Origin: Priestia megaterium
Lineage (GTDB): Bacteria > Bacillota > Bacilli > Bacillales > Bacillaceae_H
Length of the DNA stretch: 64,000 bases
Direction: 5' to 3'
Assembly (NCBI GenBank): GCA_008180335.1
Contig: VTEF01000001.1
Coordinates: 622,636-686,635, forward strand
In this document: positions 54,206 to 64,000 of the stretch, piece after piece
Numbering within the stretch: position 1 is the first letter of the stretch
Layout: each line of letters opens with the position of its first letter
Notes under the pieces: generated by a model
Database searches by the model: none
What the model saw: only the letters and a program-made list of their open reading frames with translations
What the model was told of the DNA's origin: nothing
Program-made: the position numbers and the translations under genes

Positions 54206-56616
54206 GCTTTGCCAGTGTTATTGTCGACGTAGCAGCGAAGCAGACAGATCGTGCATTTGACTATTTAATCCCTGATGAATGGAAGGGTATTGTTGCTCCA
54301 GGTATGCGTGTCATTGTTCCCTTTGGTCCTCGGAAAGTACAGGGATTTGTCATTCAGCTAAAGGAAACGACGGATGTAAAGAGAGTGAAACCTATTGCAG
54401 AACTGTTGGATTTAACACCGGTCCTAACTCCGGAACTGTTGCAATTAGGGCACTGGTTAACAGAGAAAACACTTTGCTTTACGATCTCTGCATTTCAAGT
54501 AATGTTACCTGCTGCCATGAAAGCTAAGTATGATAAGAAACTTTTTTTATCAAGGCGAGATGACTTTGAACAGTTAAATGAAAAAGTAAAGCCATATTTT
54601 CACGCTCAAACCGAGATTAGCTGGAATGAAATTGAAAAAACAGATGTTTCCGCTGCCTTTTATCGAGATATTCAAAAAGGATTAATCGAAGTTGTGTATG
54701 TTGTGAAAAATAAAGGCAACAAGAAGACAGTTAAAGGTGTAAAACTAGGGGAATCGTCTGAACATACAGCCGTATTTTTAAACAGTTTATCGAAGCAAGC
54801 TGATAAGCAAAAGCGAGTGCTTGAGTTTATGTTAACCTGTCATAATGAGATTTCAATGAAAGAATTAATGGAGAAACTAAACGTCACTTCTGCTCCAATT
54901 AAAGCACTTATAGCAAAAGGACTGCTTATCCAAACAGATATTGAAGTTTATCGAGATCCTTATCAGGACCGAAAGTTTGAACCGTCTAAGCCATTTCCGC
55001 TTACACCTGAACAAGGTGCAGCCATTAAGCCGATTTTAAAGGGAATAGAACAAAATGAGCACAATGTATTTTTAATGTACGGAGTAACTGGAAGTGGCAA
55101 GACCGAAGTGTATTTACAATCCATTGATCAAGTTTTGAAAAAAGGGAAAGAAGCGATTATGCTTGTACCGGAAATTTCACTTACCCCTCAGATGGTAAAA
55201 CGCTTTAAAGAACGTTTTGGTTCAAAAGTAGCCGTGATGCACAGCGGATTATCGACAGGTGAAAAATATGATGAGTGGCGCAAAATTCAACGTAAAGAAG
55301 TATCGGTTGTGGTGGGAGCACGTTCAGCCATTTTTGCGCCATTTCAAAACCTAGGCATCATTATTATTGATGAAGAACATGAAACAAGTTATAAACAGGA
55401 AGAAAATCCTCGTTACCATGCACGGGATGTAGCCATTTATCGCGGAGAGTATCATCAATGTCCAGTTATATTAGGGAGTGCAACACCTACACTAGAGTCT
55501 TTTGCTCGTGCAAAAAAAGGCGTTTATGAGCTACTAACATTACAAAAGCGCATGAATAATTCAGTTTTACCCACTGTCGATATTGTCGATATGCGTGAGG
55601 AATTAAGAAGTGGCAATCGTTCTATGTTCTCAACTTTATTATTTGAAAAAGTACAAGACCGCCTTCAAAAAGGGGAGCAAATTGTTCTCTTCTTGAATAA
55701 ACGCGGACACTCTTCCTTTGTCATGTGCCGTGATTGCGGCTATGTTCCTGCTTGTCCTCATTGTGAGATTTCATTAACATATCACCGGTATCACAATCGT
55801 TTGAAGTGTCATTATTGCGGCTATGAAGAGTCGATTCATTCCACTTGTCCTGAATGTCATAGTGAACACATTCGCTTCTTTGGTTCAGGTACTCAAAAAG
55901 TAGAAGAAGAACTAACAAAAATTTTGCCTCAAGCATCCGTTGTTCGAATGGATGTCGATACAACGAGTCGCAAAGGGGCACATGAAAAATTGCTAACAAA
56001 ATTTGCAAATGGGGAAGCGCAAATATTGCTCGGGACACAAATGATTGCAAAAGGGCTCGATTTTCCTAATGTTACATTAGTGGGGGTTTTATCAGCAGAT
56101 ACGATGCTAAATTTACCCGATTTTCGGGCATCGGAAAAAACATTTCAATTGCTCACTCAAGTAAGTGGACGAGCAGGAAGGCATCAGCTACCCGGAGAGG
56201 TAGTTATTCAAACGTACGCCCCTGAGCATTATAGTATCCAGTTAGCAAGTCAGCATGATTATGATACATTTTATAATGAAGAGATGAAAATTCGGAAGTT
56301 GCATCGTTATCCGCCGTTCTTTTATTTAGCTCTTGTGACAGTTTCTCATGAGAATATTGCCAAAGTTGTCTCTGTGACCGATAAAATCTCACAATATTTA
56401 CGTCAAAAATTGTCATCGCAAACGGTGATACTAGGTCCTGTCACCTCGCCGATTGCTAAGATAAAAGATAGATATCGTTATCAATGCATGATAAAATACA
56501 AGCTGGAACCAAGCCTGATACCGTCACTAAAGTATGTGCTAGAGAGGTATCAAGATGAGATGCAGCAAGAACATTTAACCATCACCGTCGATCTGCACCC
56601 CTATTCAATGATGTAG
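54202..56616 (+). CDS. priA: Primosomal protein N' (replication restart helicase PriA)
   Basis: This 804-residue helicase reloads the replisome at repaired forks. An N-terminal 3'-DNA-binding domain precedes the Walker A motif GVTGSGKTEVYL (about residues 295-306), the DEEH box, a zinc-binding segment with paired Cys motifs (CRDCGYVPACPHC, KCHYCGY, TCPECH) and the helicase motifs GTQMIAKGLDFPNVTLVG and QVSGRAGR. It overlaps coaBC by four bases (ATGA), implying translational coupling. def follows after 125 bases. Confidence 0.96.
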   Translation: MSFASVIVDVAAKQTDRAFDYLIPDEWKGIVAPGMRVIVPFGPRKVQGFVIQLKETTDVKRVKPIAELLDLTPVLTPELLQLGHWLTEKTLCFTISAFQVMLPAAMKAKYDKKLFLSRRDDFEQLNEKVKPYFHAQTEISWNEIEKTDVSAAFYRDIQKGLIEVVYVVKNKGNKKTVKGVKLGESSEHTAVFLNSLSKQADKQKRVLEFMLTCHNEISMKELMEKLNVTSAPIKALIAKGLLIQTDIEVYRDPYQDRKFEPSKPFPLTPEQGAAIKPILKGIEQNEHNVFLMYGVTGSGKTEVYLQSIDQVLKKGKEAIMLVPEISLTPQMVKRFKERFGSKVAVMHSGLSTGEKYDEWRKIQRKEVSVVVGARSAIFAPFQNLGIIIIDEEHETSYKQEENPRYHARDVAIYRGEYHQCPVILGSATPTLESFARAKKGVYELLTLQKRMNNSVLPTVDIVDMREELRSGNRSMFSTLLFEKVQDRLQKGEQIVLFLNKRGHSSFVMCRDCGYVPACPHCEISLTYHRYHNRLKCHYCGYEESIHSTCPECHSEHIRFFGSGTQKVEEELTKILPQASVVRMDVDTTSRKGAHEKLLTKFANGEAQILLGTQMIAKGLDFPNVTLVGVLSADTMLNLPDFRASEKTFQLLTQVSGRAGRHQLPGEVVIQTYAPEHYSIQLASQHDYDTFYNEEMKIRKLHRYPPFFYLALVTVSHENIAKVVSVTDKISQYLRQKLSSQTVILGPVTSPIAKIKDRYRYQCMIKYKLEPSLIPSLKYVLERYQDEMQQEHLTITVDLHPYSMM

Positions 56617-56741
56617 GCTAAGAGCTTACTTTCTGTAAGAGAAGAAGGGTGTTGGGGAATTAGTGCACGGAACTTAGGACTTTATACGTTAGAGTAGAAA
56701 CGTTTTGGACATAAATAGAACTAACAAAAGGAGGTGACGGT

Positions 56742-57215
56742 TTGTCTAAATTAAAACTTGTTTATCATCCAAATGATGTATTAGAAACAGAATGTGAACC
56801 GGTCACACAGTTTGATAATAAATTAGCAAAGCTGCTCAATGGAATGTATGATCTCATGCTCGATGCGGACGGAGTAGGGCTAGCAGCTCCTCAAGTCGGA
56901 GTTTTAAAGCAAATAGCCGTTGTCGATGTAGGAGACCGAAATGGGAAAATTGAATTAATTAATCCGGTTATTATTGAAAAACGTGGTGAACAAATCGGTC
57001 CCGAAGGCTGCCTGAGTTTTCCGGACCTTTTTGGTGAAGTAGCTCGAGCGGATTATGTGAAAGTGCGAGCACAAAACCGTCGGGGAAAACCGTTTTTTAT
57101 AGAAGCCAAAGGATTTTTAGCACGGGCAATTCAGCATGAAATCGATCACTTGCACGGGGTATTATTTACAGAAAAAGTATTACGCTATTATGAAGAGGGC
57201 GAATTAGAAGGGTAG
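56742..57215 (+). CDS. def: Peptide deformylase
   Basis: This 157-residue metalloenzyme removes the formyl group from new protein N-termini. Motif 1 is [10 protein letters not shown] (about residues 45-54), motif 2 [10 protein letters not shown] carries the metal-binding Cys, and motif 3 HEIDHLHG supplies two His and the catalytic Glu. The start is TTG at 56742, set by a perfect AAAGGAGGTGA (56727-56737) with proper spacing. fmt, which adds the formyl group, follows after 10 bases. Confidence 0.96.
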   Translation: MSKLKLVYHPNDVLETECEPVTQFDNKLAKLLNGMYDLMLDADGVGLAAPQVGVLKQIAVVDVGDRNGKIELINPVIIEKRGEQIGPEGCLSFPDLFGEVARADYVKVRAQNRRGKPFFIEAKGFLARAIQHEIDHLHGVLFTEKVLRYYEEGELEG

Positions 57216-57225
57216 GTTTTATACG

Positions 57226-58164
57226 ATGAAAATCGTTTTTATGGGAACGCCGGATTTTTCAGTTCCAGTGTTGCAAACATTAATAAAGGATGGATATGAC
57301 GTAGTGGCTGTTGTTACACAGCCAGATCGTCCAAAAGGGCGCAAGCGTGTACTTACGCCTCCGCCGGTAAAAGTAGAAGCTGAAAAACATGGTATTCCAG
57401 TTTTACAACCAGAAAAAATCAGAGTGGAGGAGGAATACAAAAAAGTTCTGGCTTACAAACCGGATTTAATTGTGACCGCTGCATTTGGACAAATTTTACC
57501 AACCCCTATTTTAGAAGCGCCGCCGTATGGTTGCATTAATGTGCATGCATCGCTATTACCAGAATTGCGCGGAGGAGCGCCGATTCATTATTCAATCTTA
57601 CAAGGCAAGCCTAAAACTGGCGTAACTATTATGTATATGGTTGAAAAGTTAGATGCAGGTGACATTTTAACAAAAGTAGAAGTGCCAATTGAAGAAGAGG
57701 ATCATGTTGGTACATTACATGATAAATTAAGTATTGCAGGTGCTGCTTTACTGTCTGAAACCATCCCAGCACTTGTTAACGGGGAATTAGTACCAGTAAA
57801 GCAAAATGATGATGAGGCAACTTTTGCTTATAATATTAAACGTGAACAAGAGAAAATTGATTGGACAAGAAGCGGTGAAGAAATCTATAACCATATTCGC
57901 GGCCTACACCCTTGGCCTGTAGCATATACAACATTAGACGGCCAAGTTATGAAAGTATGGTGGGGAGAAAAAGTGCATGCGACCGGAGAACCCGGTAAGA
58001 TTGTATCTCTTGAAAAAGATGGCTTTATTGTAGCGACTGGAAATGATACCGGAATTAAAATTACAGACTTACAGCCATCAGGGAAAAAACGTATGAATGC
58101 ATTGCAATTTTTACGGGGCACAGCCGTTGAAGTAGGGGCGGTTTTAGGAGATCAAAATGAATAA
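57226..58164 (+). CDS. fmt: Methionyl-tRNA formyltransferase
   Basis: This 312-residue enzyme formylates initiator Met-tRNA with 10-formyltetrahydrofolate. It begins [16 protein letters not shown], has [10 protein letters not shown], the catalytic-core [21 protein letters not shown] (about residues 105-125, with Asn-His) and a downstream DAGDIL, then a C-terminal tRNA-binding OB-type domain ([20 protein letters not shown]). It overlaps rsmB by eight bases. Confidence 0.96.
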   Translation: MKIVFMGTPDFSVPVLQTLIKDGYDVVAVVTQPDRPKGRKRVLTPPPVKVEAEKHGIPVLQPEKIRVEEEYKKVLAYKPDLIVTAAFGQILPTPILEAPPYGCINVHASLLPELRGGAPIHYSILQGKPKTGVTIMYMVEKLDAGDILTKVEVPIEEEDHVGTLHDKLSIAGAALLSETIPALVNGELVPVKQNDDEATFAYNIKREQEKIDWTRSGEEIYNHIRGLHPWPVAYTTLDGQVMKVWWGEKVHATGEPGKIVSLEKDGFIVATGNDTGIKITDLQPSGKKRMNALQFLRGTAVEVGAVLGDQNE

Positions 58165-59497
58165 GTATAATATTCGCGATCTTGCACTCGACATTCTGTT
58201 ATCGATCGAGAAGAATCAGGCGTTTAGCAATTTATTGCTAAATAAAAGCATTCAAAAGTATGGTGTTCAAAGAAAAGATGCCGGTTTGCTGACTGAAATT
58301 GTCTATGGAACAATTCAGCGAAGAGATACATTAGACTACGGATTAAAGCCTTTTTTAAAAAATGCAAAAAAACTACAAGTATGGGTGAAGGTTTTATTGC
58401 GATTATCCCTCTATCAAATGATGTATTTAGATCGTGTGCCAGATCGAGCTGTTATTCATGAAGCAGTTGAAATTGCTAAAAAAAGAGGGCATAAAGGGAT
58501 CGCTTCAATGGTAAATGGTGTATTACGAAACATTCAACGCAATGGTACACCTTCTATTGATGATATTAAAGATCCTATTGAACGGTTATCGGTTGAAACA
58601 AGTCATCCATTGTGGCTTGTAAAACGCTGGGTGGAACAATATGGATTGGACAAAACACGCGAAATTTGTTTAGCTAATCTAATGGCTCCTAAACAAACGC
58701 TTCGAGTAAATACAGCTAGATTTACGGTTGATGAAGTGAAAAAACAGTTAGAACAAGAGGGGATTGCCGTACACCCAGGTGCTTTTGTATCTGAAGCAAT
58801 AGAAGTGCAAAGAGGAAACGCAGCTTATACAGATGCTTTTAAAAAAGGAATGTTTACTGTTCAAGATGAAAGTTCTATGCTTGTTGCACATGCTTTAGGG
58901 GTAAAAGAAAATGAGCGCATTTTAGACAGCTGTGCTGCACCAGGTGGTAAATCTACGCATATTGGGGAGAAACTAAAAAATAGTGGAGAAGTAGTTTCGC
59001 TTGATATTCATAATCATAAAGTGCAGCTTATTTCTGAACAGGCTGAGCGTCTGCAGTTAACGAATATTCATCCTACTGTCCAGGATAGCCGAAAAGTAGG
59101 TGAAAGGTTTAAACCTGAAACGTTCGATCGTATTCTTGTGGATGCGCCGTGTTCTGGTTTTGGCGTTATGAGACGAAAACCAGATTTAAAATACGTAAAA
59201 ACAGAACAAGATGTGAAACAGCTAGCCCGTATTCAGCAAGATATATTAAAGGCGGTTGCTCCTTTGCTAAAAAAAGGCGGAACCATTGTTTACAGTACAT
59301 GTACAATTGACCGAGATGAAAATGCTGATGTGGTTGAAGCGTTTTTAAACAGTCATCCCGAATTTGTAGAAGACCCAACATTAGTTGAACGTATGCCACA
59401 ACAAATTAAACAAAATGTAAAACATGGACAAATTCAATTGCTGCCGAACGATAAAAGTGATGGATTTTATATTGCATGTTTACAGAAGAAGGTGTAA
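58157..59497 (+). CDS. rsmB: 16S rRNA (cytosine(967)-C(5))-methyltransferase RsmB
   Basis: This 446-residue enzyme has an N-terminal NusB-like RNA-binding domain (residues 1-130) and a C-terminal methyltransferase domain with [13 protein letters not shown] (the cofactor site), the PC motif [17 protein letters not shown] and the TC motif [15 protein letters not shown]. The two motif cysteines are those used in 5-methylcytosine formation. It begins inside fmt and ends three bases before the chosen rlmN start. Confidence 0.94.
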   Translation: MNKYNIRDLALDILLSIEKNQAFSNLLLNKSIQKYGVQRKDAGLLTEIVYGTIQRRDTLDYGLKPFLKNAKKLQVWVKVLLRLSLYQMMYLDRVPDRAVIHEAVEIAKKRGHKGIASMVNGVLRNIQRNGTPSIDDIKDPIERLSVETSHPLWLVKRWVEQYGLDKTREICLANLMAPKQTLRVNTARFTVDEVKKQLEQEGIAVHPGAFVSEAIEVQRGNAAYTDAFKKGMFTVQDESSMLVAHALGVKENERILDSCAAPGGKSTHIGEKLKNSGEVVSLDIHNHKVQLISEQAERLQLTNIHPTVQDSRKVGERFKPETFDRILVDAPCSGFGVMRRKPDLKYVKTEQDVKQLARIQQDILKAVAPLLKKGGTIVYSTCTIDRDENADVVEAFLNSHPEFVEDPTLVERMPQQIKQNVKHGQIQLLPNDKSDGFYIACLQKKV

Positions 59498-59499
59498 AA

Positions 59500-60594
59500 A
59501 TGGAAGAAACAGCAATGAACAAAAAAAAGGAAACCAAAGACGAGAATAAAAAGCCATCCATTTACTCATTACAAATGCATGAGCTTGAAGATTGGTTAGT
59601 TGAACATGGAGATAAAAAGTTCCGTGCTAAACAAATCTTTGATTGGTTATATGTAAAACGCGTTGCAGAGTTTGATGGAATGTCAAACCTTTCAAAAGAA
59701 TTACGTCATAAGTTAAGTGAGAATTTTGTTTTAACGACGTTAAAAACCGTGGTTCAACAAACTTCATCTGATGGCACAATGAAATTTTTATTTGAGCTGC
59801 ATGATGGATACACAATTGAAACAGTATTAATGCGTCATGAATACGGAAACTCTATTTGTGTTACAACGCAAGTGGGCTGTCGAATCGGCTGTACGTTTTG
59901 TGCATCGACATTAGGTGGACTAAAACGTAATTTAGAAGCTGGAGAGATTGTAGCTCAAGTTGTAAAAGTACAAAAAGCAATTGACGAACAAGGAGAACGC
60001 GTTAGTCATGTCGTAATAATGGGTATCGGGGAACCATTTGACAATTACGATGAAATGATGGACTTCTTGAAGATTATTAATAGTGATAATGGATTAAATA
60101 TCGGTGCTCGACACATTACCGTATCAACAAGTGGAATCATCCCTAAGATTTATAAATTTGCCGATGAACAAATGCAAATTAACTTTGCCATTTCATTACA
60201 TGCACCTAACAATGAAATTCGTTCGCGCTTAATGCCGATTAACCGTGCATATAAATTACCTGACTTAATGGAGGCAATTAAATATTATACGGATAAAACA
60301 GGTCGACGCATCAGTTTTGAATACGGCTTGTTCGGCGGAGTGAATGATCAAGTAGAACATGCTGAAGAACTGGCGGCACTGATTAAAAACATTAAATGCC
60401 ATGTAAATTTAATTCCAGTAAACTATGTACCTGAGCGTGATTATGTTCGTACACCGCGTGAACAAATTTTTGCATTTGAAAAAACGCTGAAAAAACATGG
60501 TGTAAATGTTACAATTCGACGTGAACAAGGGCACGATATTGATGCTGCTTGTGGACAACTACGTGCGAAGGAGCGTAAAGAAGAGACGAGGTGA
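59500..60594 (+). CDS. rlmN: Dual-specificity rRNA/tRNA adenine-C2 methyltransferase RlmN
   Basis: This 364-residue radical SAM enzyme methylates C2 of A2503 in 23S rRNA and A37 in some tRNAs. The radical SAM cluster motif is [10 protein letters not shown] (about residues 126-135), and the C-terminal CGQLRA holds the second catalytic Cys. [12 protein letters not shown] and [16 protein letters not shown] are also typical. I chose ATG at 59500, with AGAAGGTG at 59487-59494; the frame start at 59476 lies inside rsmB without a site. prpC begins four bases after its stop. Confidence 0.95.
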   Translation: MEETAMNKKKETKDENKKPSIYSLQMHELEDWLVEHGDKKFRAKQIFDWLYVKRVAEFDGMSNLSKELRHKLSENFVLTTLKTVVQQTSSDGTMKFLFELHDGYTIETVLMRHEYGNSICVTTQVGCRIGCTFCASTLGGLKRNLEAGEIVAQVVKVQKAIDEQGERVSHVVIMGIGEPFDNYDEMMDFLKIINSDNGLNIGARHITVSTSGIIPKIYKFADEQMQINFAISLHAPNNEIRSRLMPINRAYKLPDLMEAIKYYTDKTGRRISFEYGLFGGVNDQVEHAEELAALIKNIKCHVNLIPVNYVPERDYVRTPREQIFAFEKTLKKHGVNVTIRREQGHDIDAACGQLRAKERKEETR

Positions 60595-60598
60595 TTGT

Positions 60599-61342
60599 AT
60601 GGCAACTGTCTTTATGACAGACCGGGGGAGAATACGTCAACACAATGAAGATAGCGGAGGGGTATTTTTGAACGATCATGGCCAAGTGCTTGCAATTGTA
60701 GCAGATGGCATGGGAGGTCATCGCGCTGGTGATATAGCTAGTGCGATGGCAGTTCAAAAACTGCAAGATAAGTGGAAAGAAAGTGAATGTCTCAACAACC
60801 CAGAAGATGCTGCACAGTGGATTCGTGAACATGTAAAAAAAATTAATGAAGATATACATAAATATGCGAATGAACATGAAGAGTGTAAAGGGATGGGGAC
60901 AACAATCGTATTAGCTATTTGTGCAGAAGACTTTTGTACCATTGGCAACATTGGAGATAGTCGCTGTTATTTATTTAATAATCATGGATTTAAGCAAGTA
61001 ACAGAAGATCATTCACTTGTTAATGAACTGGTGAAAAACGGTCAAATTACAAAAGAAGATGCAGAGCATCATCCTCGAAAAAATATTTTATTACGTGCTT
61101 TAGGCACGGAAGAAAATGTTAGTTTAGATGTTAAGACGATTGAAGTTGAAAAAGAAGATGTCTTATTGTTATGTTCAGATGGACTGTCAAACAAAGTCAA
61201 TGATGATAAATTAAAAGAGTTACTGCAATCAAGTTCCTCTTTACAAGAAACGGGTACACGTCTAATTACATTAGCAAATGAACTAGGTGGAGAAGACAAT
61301 ATTACACTAGCAATTGTGGACTTTACATCTGAAAGTAGGTGA
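60599..61342 (+). CDS. prpC: Serine/threonine protein phosphatase PrpC (PP2C family)
   Basis: This 247-residue PPM phosphatase reverses phosphorylation by the kinase PrkC encoded next to it. PP2C motifs in order are TDRGRIRQHNEDSG, VADGMGGHRAGDIAS, GMGTTIV, IGNIGDSRCYL, LLLCSDGLSNKV and GGEDNITLA, with the metal-binding Asp residues. The ATG at 60599 follows GAGGTGA; the frame is open upstream inside rlmN. Its stop lies just before the chosen prkC start. Confidence 0.95.
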   Translation: MATVFMTDRGRIRQHNEDSGGVFLNDHGQVLAIVADGMGGHRAGDIASAMAVQKLQDKWKESECLNNPEDAAQWIREHVKKINEDIHKYANEHEECKGMGTTIVLAICAEDFCTIGNIGDSRCYLFNNHGFKQVTEDHSLVNELVKNGQITKEDAEHHPRKNILLRALGTEENVSLDVKTIEVEKEDVLLLCSDGLSNKVNDDKLKELLQSSSSLQETGTRLITLANELGGEDNITLAIVDFTSESR

Positions 61343-61347
61343 GATCG

Positions 61348-63336
61348 TTGCTAATCGGTAGACGGCTAAACGACCGTTATAAAATACTACATGTAATTGG
61401 TGGAGGGGGAATGGCAAACGTCTATTTAGCACGTGATATGATCTTGGATCGAGACGTGGCGATAAAAGTGTTACGTTTAGACTTTGCTAATGACGAGGCC
61501 TTTATTAAGCGTTTCCACCGTGAAGCTCAATCAGCAACAAGTATTGCTCATCCAAATATTGTAAGTATTTATGATGTTGGAGAAGAGGAAGATATTTATT
61601 ACATTGTAATGGAATATGTTCCGGGTATGACATTAAAGCAATATATTTTACAGGAGTCACCACTATCACTTGAAAAAGCTATACATATTATGACTCAAAT
61701 TACATCTGCTATTGCTCATGCCCATCAATTTGGTATTATACATCGAGACATTAAACCGCAAAATATATTAATTGATCATGATGATACTGTTAAAGTGACA
61801 GACTTTGGGATAGCGGTAGCGCTAAGCTCGACAACTATTACTCACACGAACTCTGTCTTAGGATCTGTTCATTATTTATCTCCTGAACAAGCCAGAGGCG
61901 GATTAGCAAATAAAAAGTCCGATATTTATTCATTAGGAGTTGTATTATTTGAACTGTTAACGGGCCGGGTGCCATTTTCAGGTGAGTCAGCTGTTTCAAT
62001 TGCTTTAAAGCATTTGCAAACCGAAACTCCATCACCTAAAAAATGGAATGTAGCTATTCCACAAAGTGTTGAAAACGTCGTATTAAAAGCAACAACAAAA
62101 GACCCTTTTTATCGTTATAATTCTGTCGAAGAGCTTGAAGAAGATTTACGATCAGCTGTTCATCCAAATCGTCATAATGAGCAAAAATTTATCGTGCCAG
62201 ATGATGATGAAGTAACAAAAGCGATACCAGTTATTAAAGACAATCATGTAGATAATGAAACACAGACACTTGTACGAAAGCCTCCGCACCTTCAACAAGA
62301 AGAGGAAGGGGAAGAGAAAAAGCCTAAGAAAAAGAAAAAAAGTAAACTAATCTTCACATTAATCGTTGTATTTTTGCTTTTAGCAGCTGCAAGTGTAGCA
62401 GCGGTTACTTTTATACCGTCATTATTATTGCCAAAAGATATAACAGTTCCGGACTTACATAATCAAGATTATGAAGTGGCGGTAACAGAGTTGGTTTCCT
62501 TAGGCTTTAATGTGGAAAATCCGAAAGAAATAGCTGATAATGAAGTATCAGAAGGGAACGTAATTCGTACTGTTCCAAAAGCAGGAAATGTGGTTAAAGA
62601 AGGATCCGATATTGTGATTTATCGTAGTACAGGAAAAGCAAAAGTAGCATTTGATCGTTTAATCGGTCGTAATACTAATGAAGTAGAAAAATTGCTAGAG
62701 AATCGAAACTACAGAGAAATACGAACAATTGAGATTGAAAGCGATGAAGTAAAAGGGACGATTTTAGATCAAAATCCTAAAGAAGGAGAAGAAGTGGTCC
62801 CTGAAAGCACGACGGTTACACTATGGGTCAGCAAAGGTCCTCCTGCAATTACAGTAAAAGATTTTTTAGGATGGACTGAAAAGAGTGTACGAGATTACTC
62901 CTCAGACCAAGATCTAAAAGTAGTAGTGGAAAATGAATATTCTGATACTGTTGAAAAAGGCTTAGTTATCTCGCAAACACCAAATGCTAATTCGGTCGTT
63001 CAAAAGGGAGATACACTGACCATTAAAGTTTCATTAGGAAAAAAAGAAAAGCCGCCACAAACAGTCGGGGTTCAAGTGACGATTCCTTATGAGGTTTCAG
63101 ATAATGGAACTGTTGAAGGGGACGATGGACAACCTAAACCAAAGCCACAGAAAGTACAAATATATGTAGAAGATGCAAATACGACAATGTCTGTGCCGAT
63201 TAAAGAATTAACAATTACTGAGACGGTTACTGAATCATTTGATGTTCTCATTAAAGACGGAGAGCAAGCTATCTATAAAATTGTACGTGATGGACAAGTA
63301 ATTGAAGAAAAAACGGTTGAGTATCCAGAAGAATGA
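61348..63336 (+). CDS. prkC: Serine/threonine protein kinase PrkC with PASTA repeats
   Basis: This 662-residue membrane kinase senses peptidoglycan fragments and promotes spore germination and stationary-phase adaptation in B. subtilis. The cytoplasmic kinase domain shows GGGGMANVYLA, VAIKVL, HRDIKPQNIL, TDFGIA and HYLSPEQARGG. A Lys-rich segment precedes the membrane helix (about residues 335-355); three extracellular PASTA repeats follow, then a C-terminal beta domain. The start is TTG at 61348 (MLIGRRLNDRYKIL), after AGGTGA; the GTG at 61339 overlaps the prpC stop and does not match the family N-terminus. Confidence 0.95.
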   Translation: MLIGRRLNDRYKILHVIGGGGMANVYLARDMILDRDVAIKVLRLDFANDEAFIKRFHREAQSATSIAHPNIVSIYDVGEEEDIYYIVMEYVPGMTLKQYILQESPLSLEKAIHIMTQITSAIAHAHQFGIIHRDIKPQNILIDHDDTVKVTDFGIAVALSSTTITHTNSVLGSVHYLSPEQARGGLANKKSDIYSLGVVLFELLTGRVPFSGESAVSIALKHLQTETPSPKKWNVAIPQSVENVVLKATTKDPFYRYNSVEELEEDLRSAVHPNRHNEQKFIVPDDDEVTKAIPVIKDNHVDNETQTLVRKPPHLQQEEEGEEKKPKKKKKSKLIFTLIVVFLLLAAASVAAVTFIPSLLLPKDITVPDLHNQDYEVAVTELVSLGFNVENPKEIADNEVSEGNVIRTVPKAGNVVKEGSDIVIYRSTGKAKVAFDRLIGRNTNEVEKLLENRNYREIRTIEIESDEVKGTILDQNPKEGEEVVPESTTVTLWVSKGPPAITVKDFLGWTEKSVRDYSSDQDLKVVVENEYSDTVEKGLVISQTPNANSVVQKGDTLTIKVSLGKKEKPPQTVGVQVTIPYEVSDNGTVEGDDGQPKPKPQKVQIYVEDANTTMSVPIKELTITETVTESFDVLIKDGEQAIYKIVRDGQVIEEKTVEYPEE

Positions 63337-63349
63337 TAGGAGTGAGGTT

Positions 63350-64000
63350 ATGCCAGAAGGAAGAATTATTAAATCCTTAAGTGGATTTTATTATGTTCTT
63401 CATGATGGACAAGTGACTCAGTGTCGCGGACGAGGTGTTTTTCGCAAGCAAAAAATTACACCTTTAGTTGGTGATGAAGTAGTCTTTCAAGCTGATAACG
63501 AGCTTGAAGGATATATACTTGAAATTAAAGAACGTAAAAATGAATTAGTGCGCCCACCTATTTCAAATGTTGATCAAACATTGCTTGTTTTTTCAGCAAT
63601 TGAACCTGATTTTAGTACGATACTGCTAGATCGATTTTTAGTTTTAGTTGAATCAAATGATATTAAACCAATCATTTGTATTTCAAAAACTGACCTTTTA
63701 TCTGACGAAAAAAAGCAAGTTATTGAGCAATATGCCGAAGATTATCGTAAAATAGGATACGAGGTTATTTTGACATCTACTGTAACGGAAAGTGGAATTG
63801 AACAAATAGAGCCCATCTTTGAAAACCGTGTTACAGTCATTGCCGGACAATCAGGAGTTGGCAAATCGTCATTGCTTAATGCGTTAAAACCTGAATTAGC
63901 ATTAAAAACGGATGATATTTCTACCTCTCTAGGAAGAGGAAAGCACACAACTCGACATGTGGAGCTTATTTCATTTGGGGAAGGACTAGTGGCTGATACC
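63350..64000 (+). CDS. rsgA: Ribosome small subunit-dependent GTPase RsgA (partial, 3' end outside window)
   Basis: The first 217 residues of RsgA (CpgA/YloQ) are present. An N-terminal OB-fold domain (MPEGRIIKSLSGFYYVLHDG) is followed by a circularly permuted GTPase domain with G4-like SKTDLL, then the P-loop GQSGVGKSSLLNAL, then the switch GRGKHTTRHVEL. It assists late 30S subunit maturation and in B. subtilis is phosphorylated by PrkC. The ATG follows AGGAGTGAGG. The zinc-binding C-terminal domain lies beyond the window. Confidence 0.95.
   Translation, partial: MPEGRIIKSLSGFYYVLHDGQVTQCRGRGVFRKQKITPLVGDEVVFQADNELEGYILEIKERKNELVRPPISNVDQTLLVFSAIEPDFSTILLDRFLVLVESNDIKPIICISKTDLLSDEKKQVIEQYAEDYRKIGYEVILTSTVTESGIEQIEPIFENRVTVIAGQSGVGKSSLLNALKPELALKTDDISTSLGRGKHTTRHVELISFGEGLVADT

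Overview
This window is the conserved division, sporulation and pyrimidine region of an endospore-forming, low-GC Gram-positive bacterium of the family Bacillaceae. The gene order follows the Bacillus subtilis chromosome closely: panE-bshC, the dcw cluster, spoIIGA-sigE-sigG, the ylm genes, divIVA, ileS, lspA, the pyr operon, rqcH, yloB-yloC, remA-gmk-rpoZ-coaBC-priA-def-fmt-rsmB-rlmN-prpC-prkC-rsgA. Bacillithiol synthesis, the sporulation sigma factors, a meso-diaminopimelate-type MurE and PyrR/T-box regulation all fit a Bacillus-like spore former. A Priestia megaterium-like or related Bacillus species is plausible, but I cannot fix the species from sequence alone. Nearly all genes are on the + strand; only rqcH is on the - strand. 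I see no insertion sequences, phage, CRISPR arrays, rRNA or tRNA genes.

Layout. 1-2130: a biotin-carrier protein and acyl-CoA carboxyltransferase pair preceded by a CcpA-type cre site. 2278-5307: panE, a DUF3397 membrane protein and bshC. 5609-21806: the dcw cluster (rsmH, ftsL, pbpB, spoVD, murE, mraY, murD, spoVE, murB, divIB, ftsA, ftsZ). mraZ is absent from its usual place before rsmH, murG is absent between spoVE and murB, and the B. subtilis ylxW-ylxX-sbp block is absent before ftsA. 21895-24726: spoIIGA-sigE and sigG with recognisable sporulation promoters. 24897-28912: ylmC, ylmD, ylmE, sepF, ylmG, ylmH and divIVA. 28926-33997: T-box-controlled ileS, a DksA-like small protein, lspA and ylyB. 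33994-45894: the complete pyr operon (pyrR, P, B, C, AA, AB, K, D, F, E) with three PyrR-binding attenuators. 45918-64000: rqcH and the housekeeping run from yloB to the start of rsgA, which runs off the window.

Most of this is well-understood core genome. The most interesting unexplained signal is that the untranslated regions upstream of murE (about 11209-11397) and coaBC (about 52757-52965) are homologous. They share an outer helix whose two strands differ in sequence but pair in both copies, a conserved AGCCC-GCTTT block next to it, a conserved ATGGG(C/T)CTTAA block, a second hairpin with a compensatory C-G/G-C change, and a conserved AAGT-TCA-TTTATT tail. Each sits downstream of a perfect TATAAT hexamer. 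This looks like a structured cis-regulatory RNA or a small repeated element that I do not recognise.

Many genes begin at TTG or GTG (spoVE, spoIIGA, sigG, ileS, def, prkC, murD, ylmE, lspA). I chose these starts from Shine-Dalgarno spacing and from the N-termini remembered for the B. subtilis proteins.
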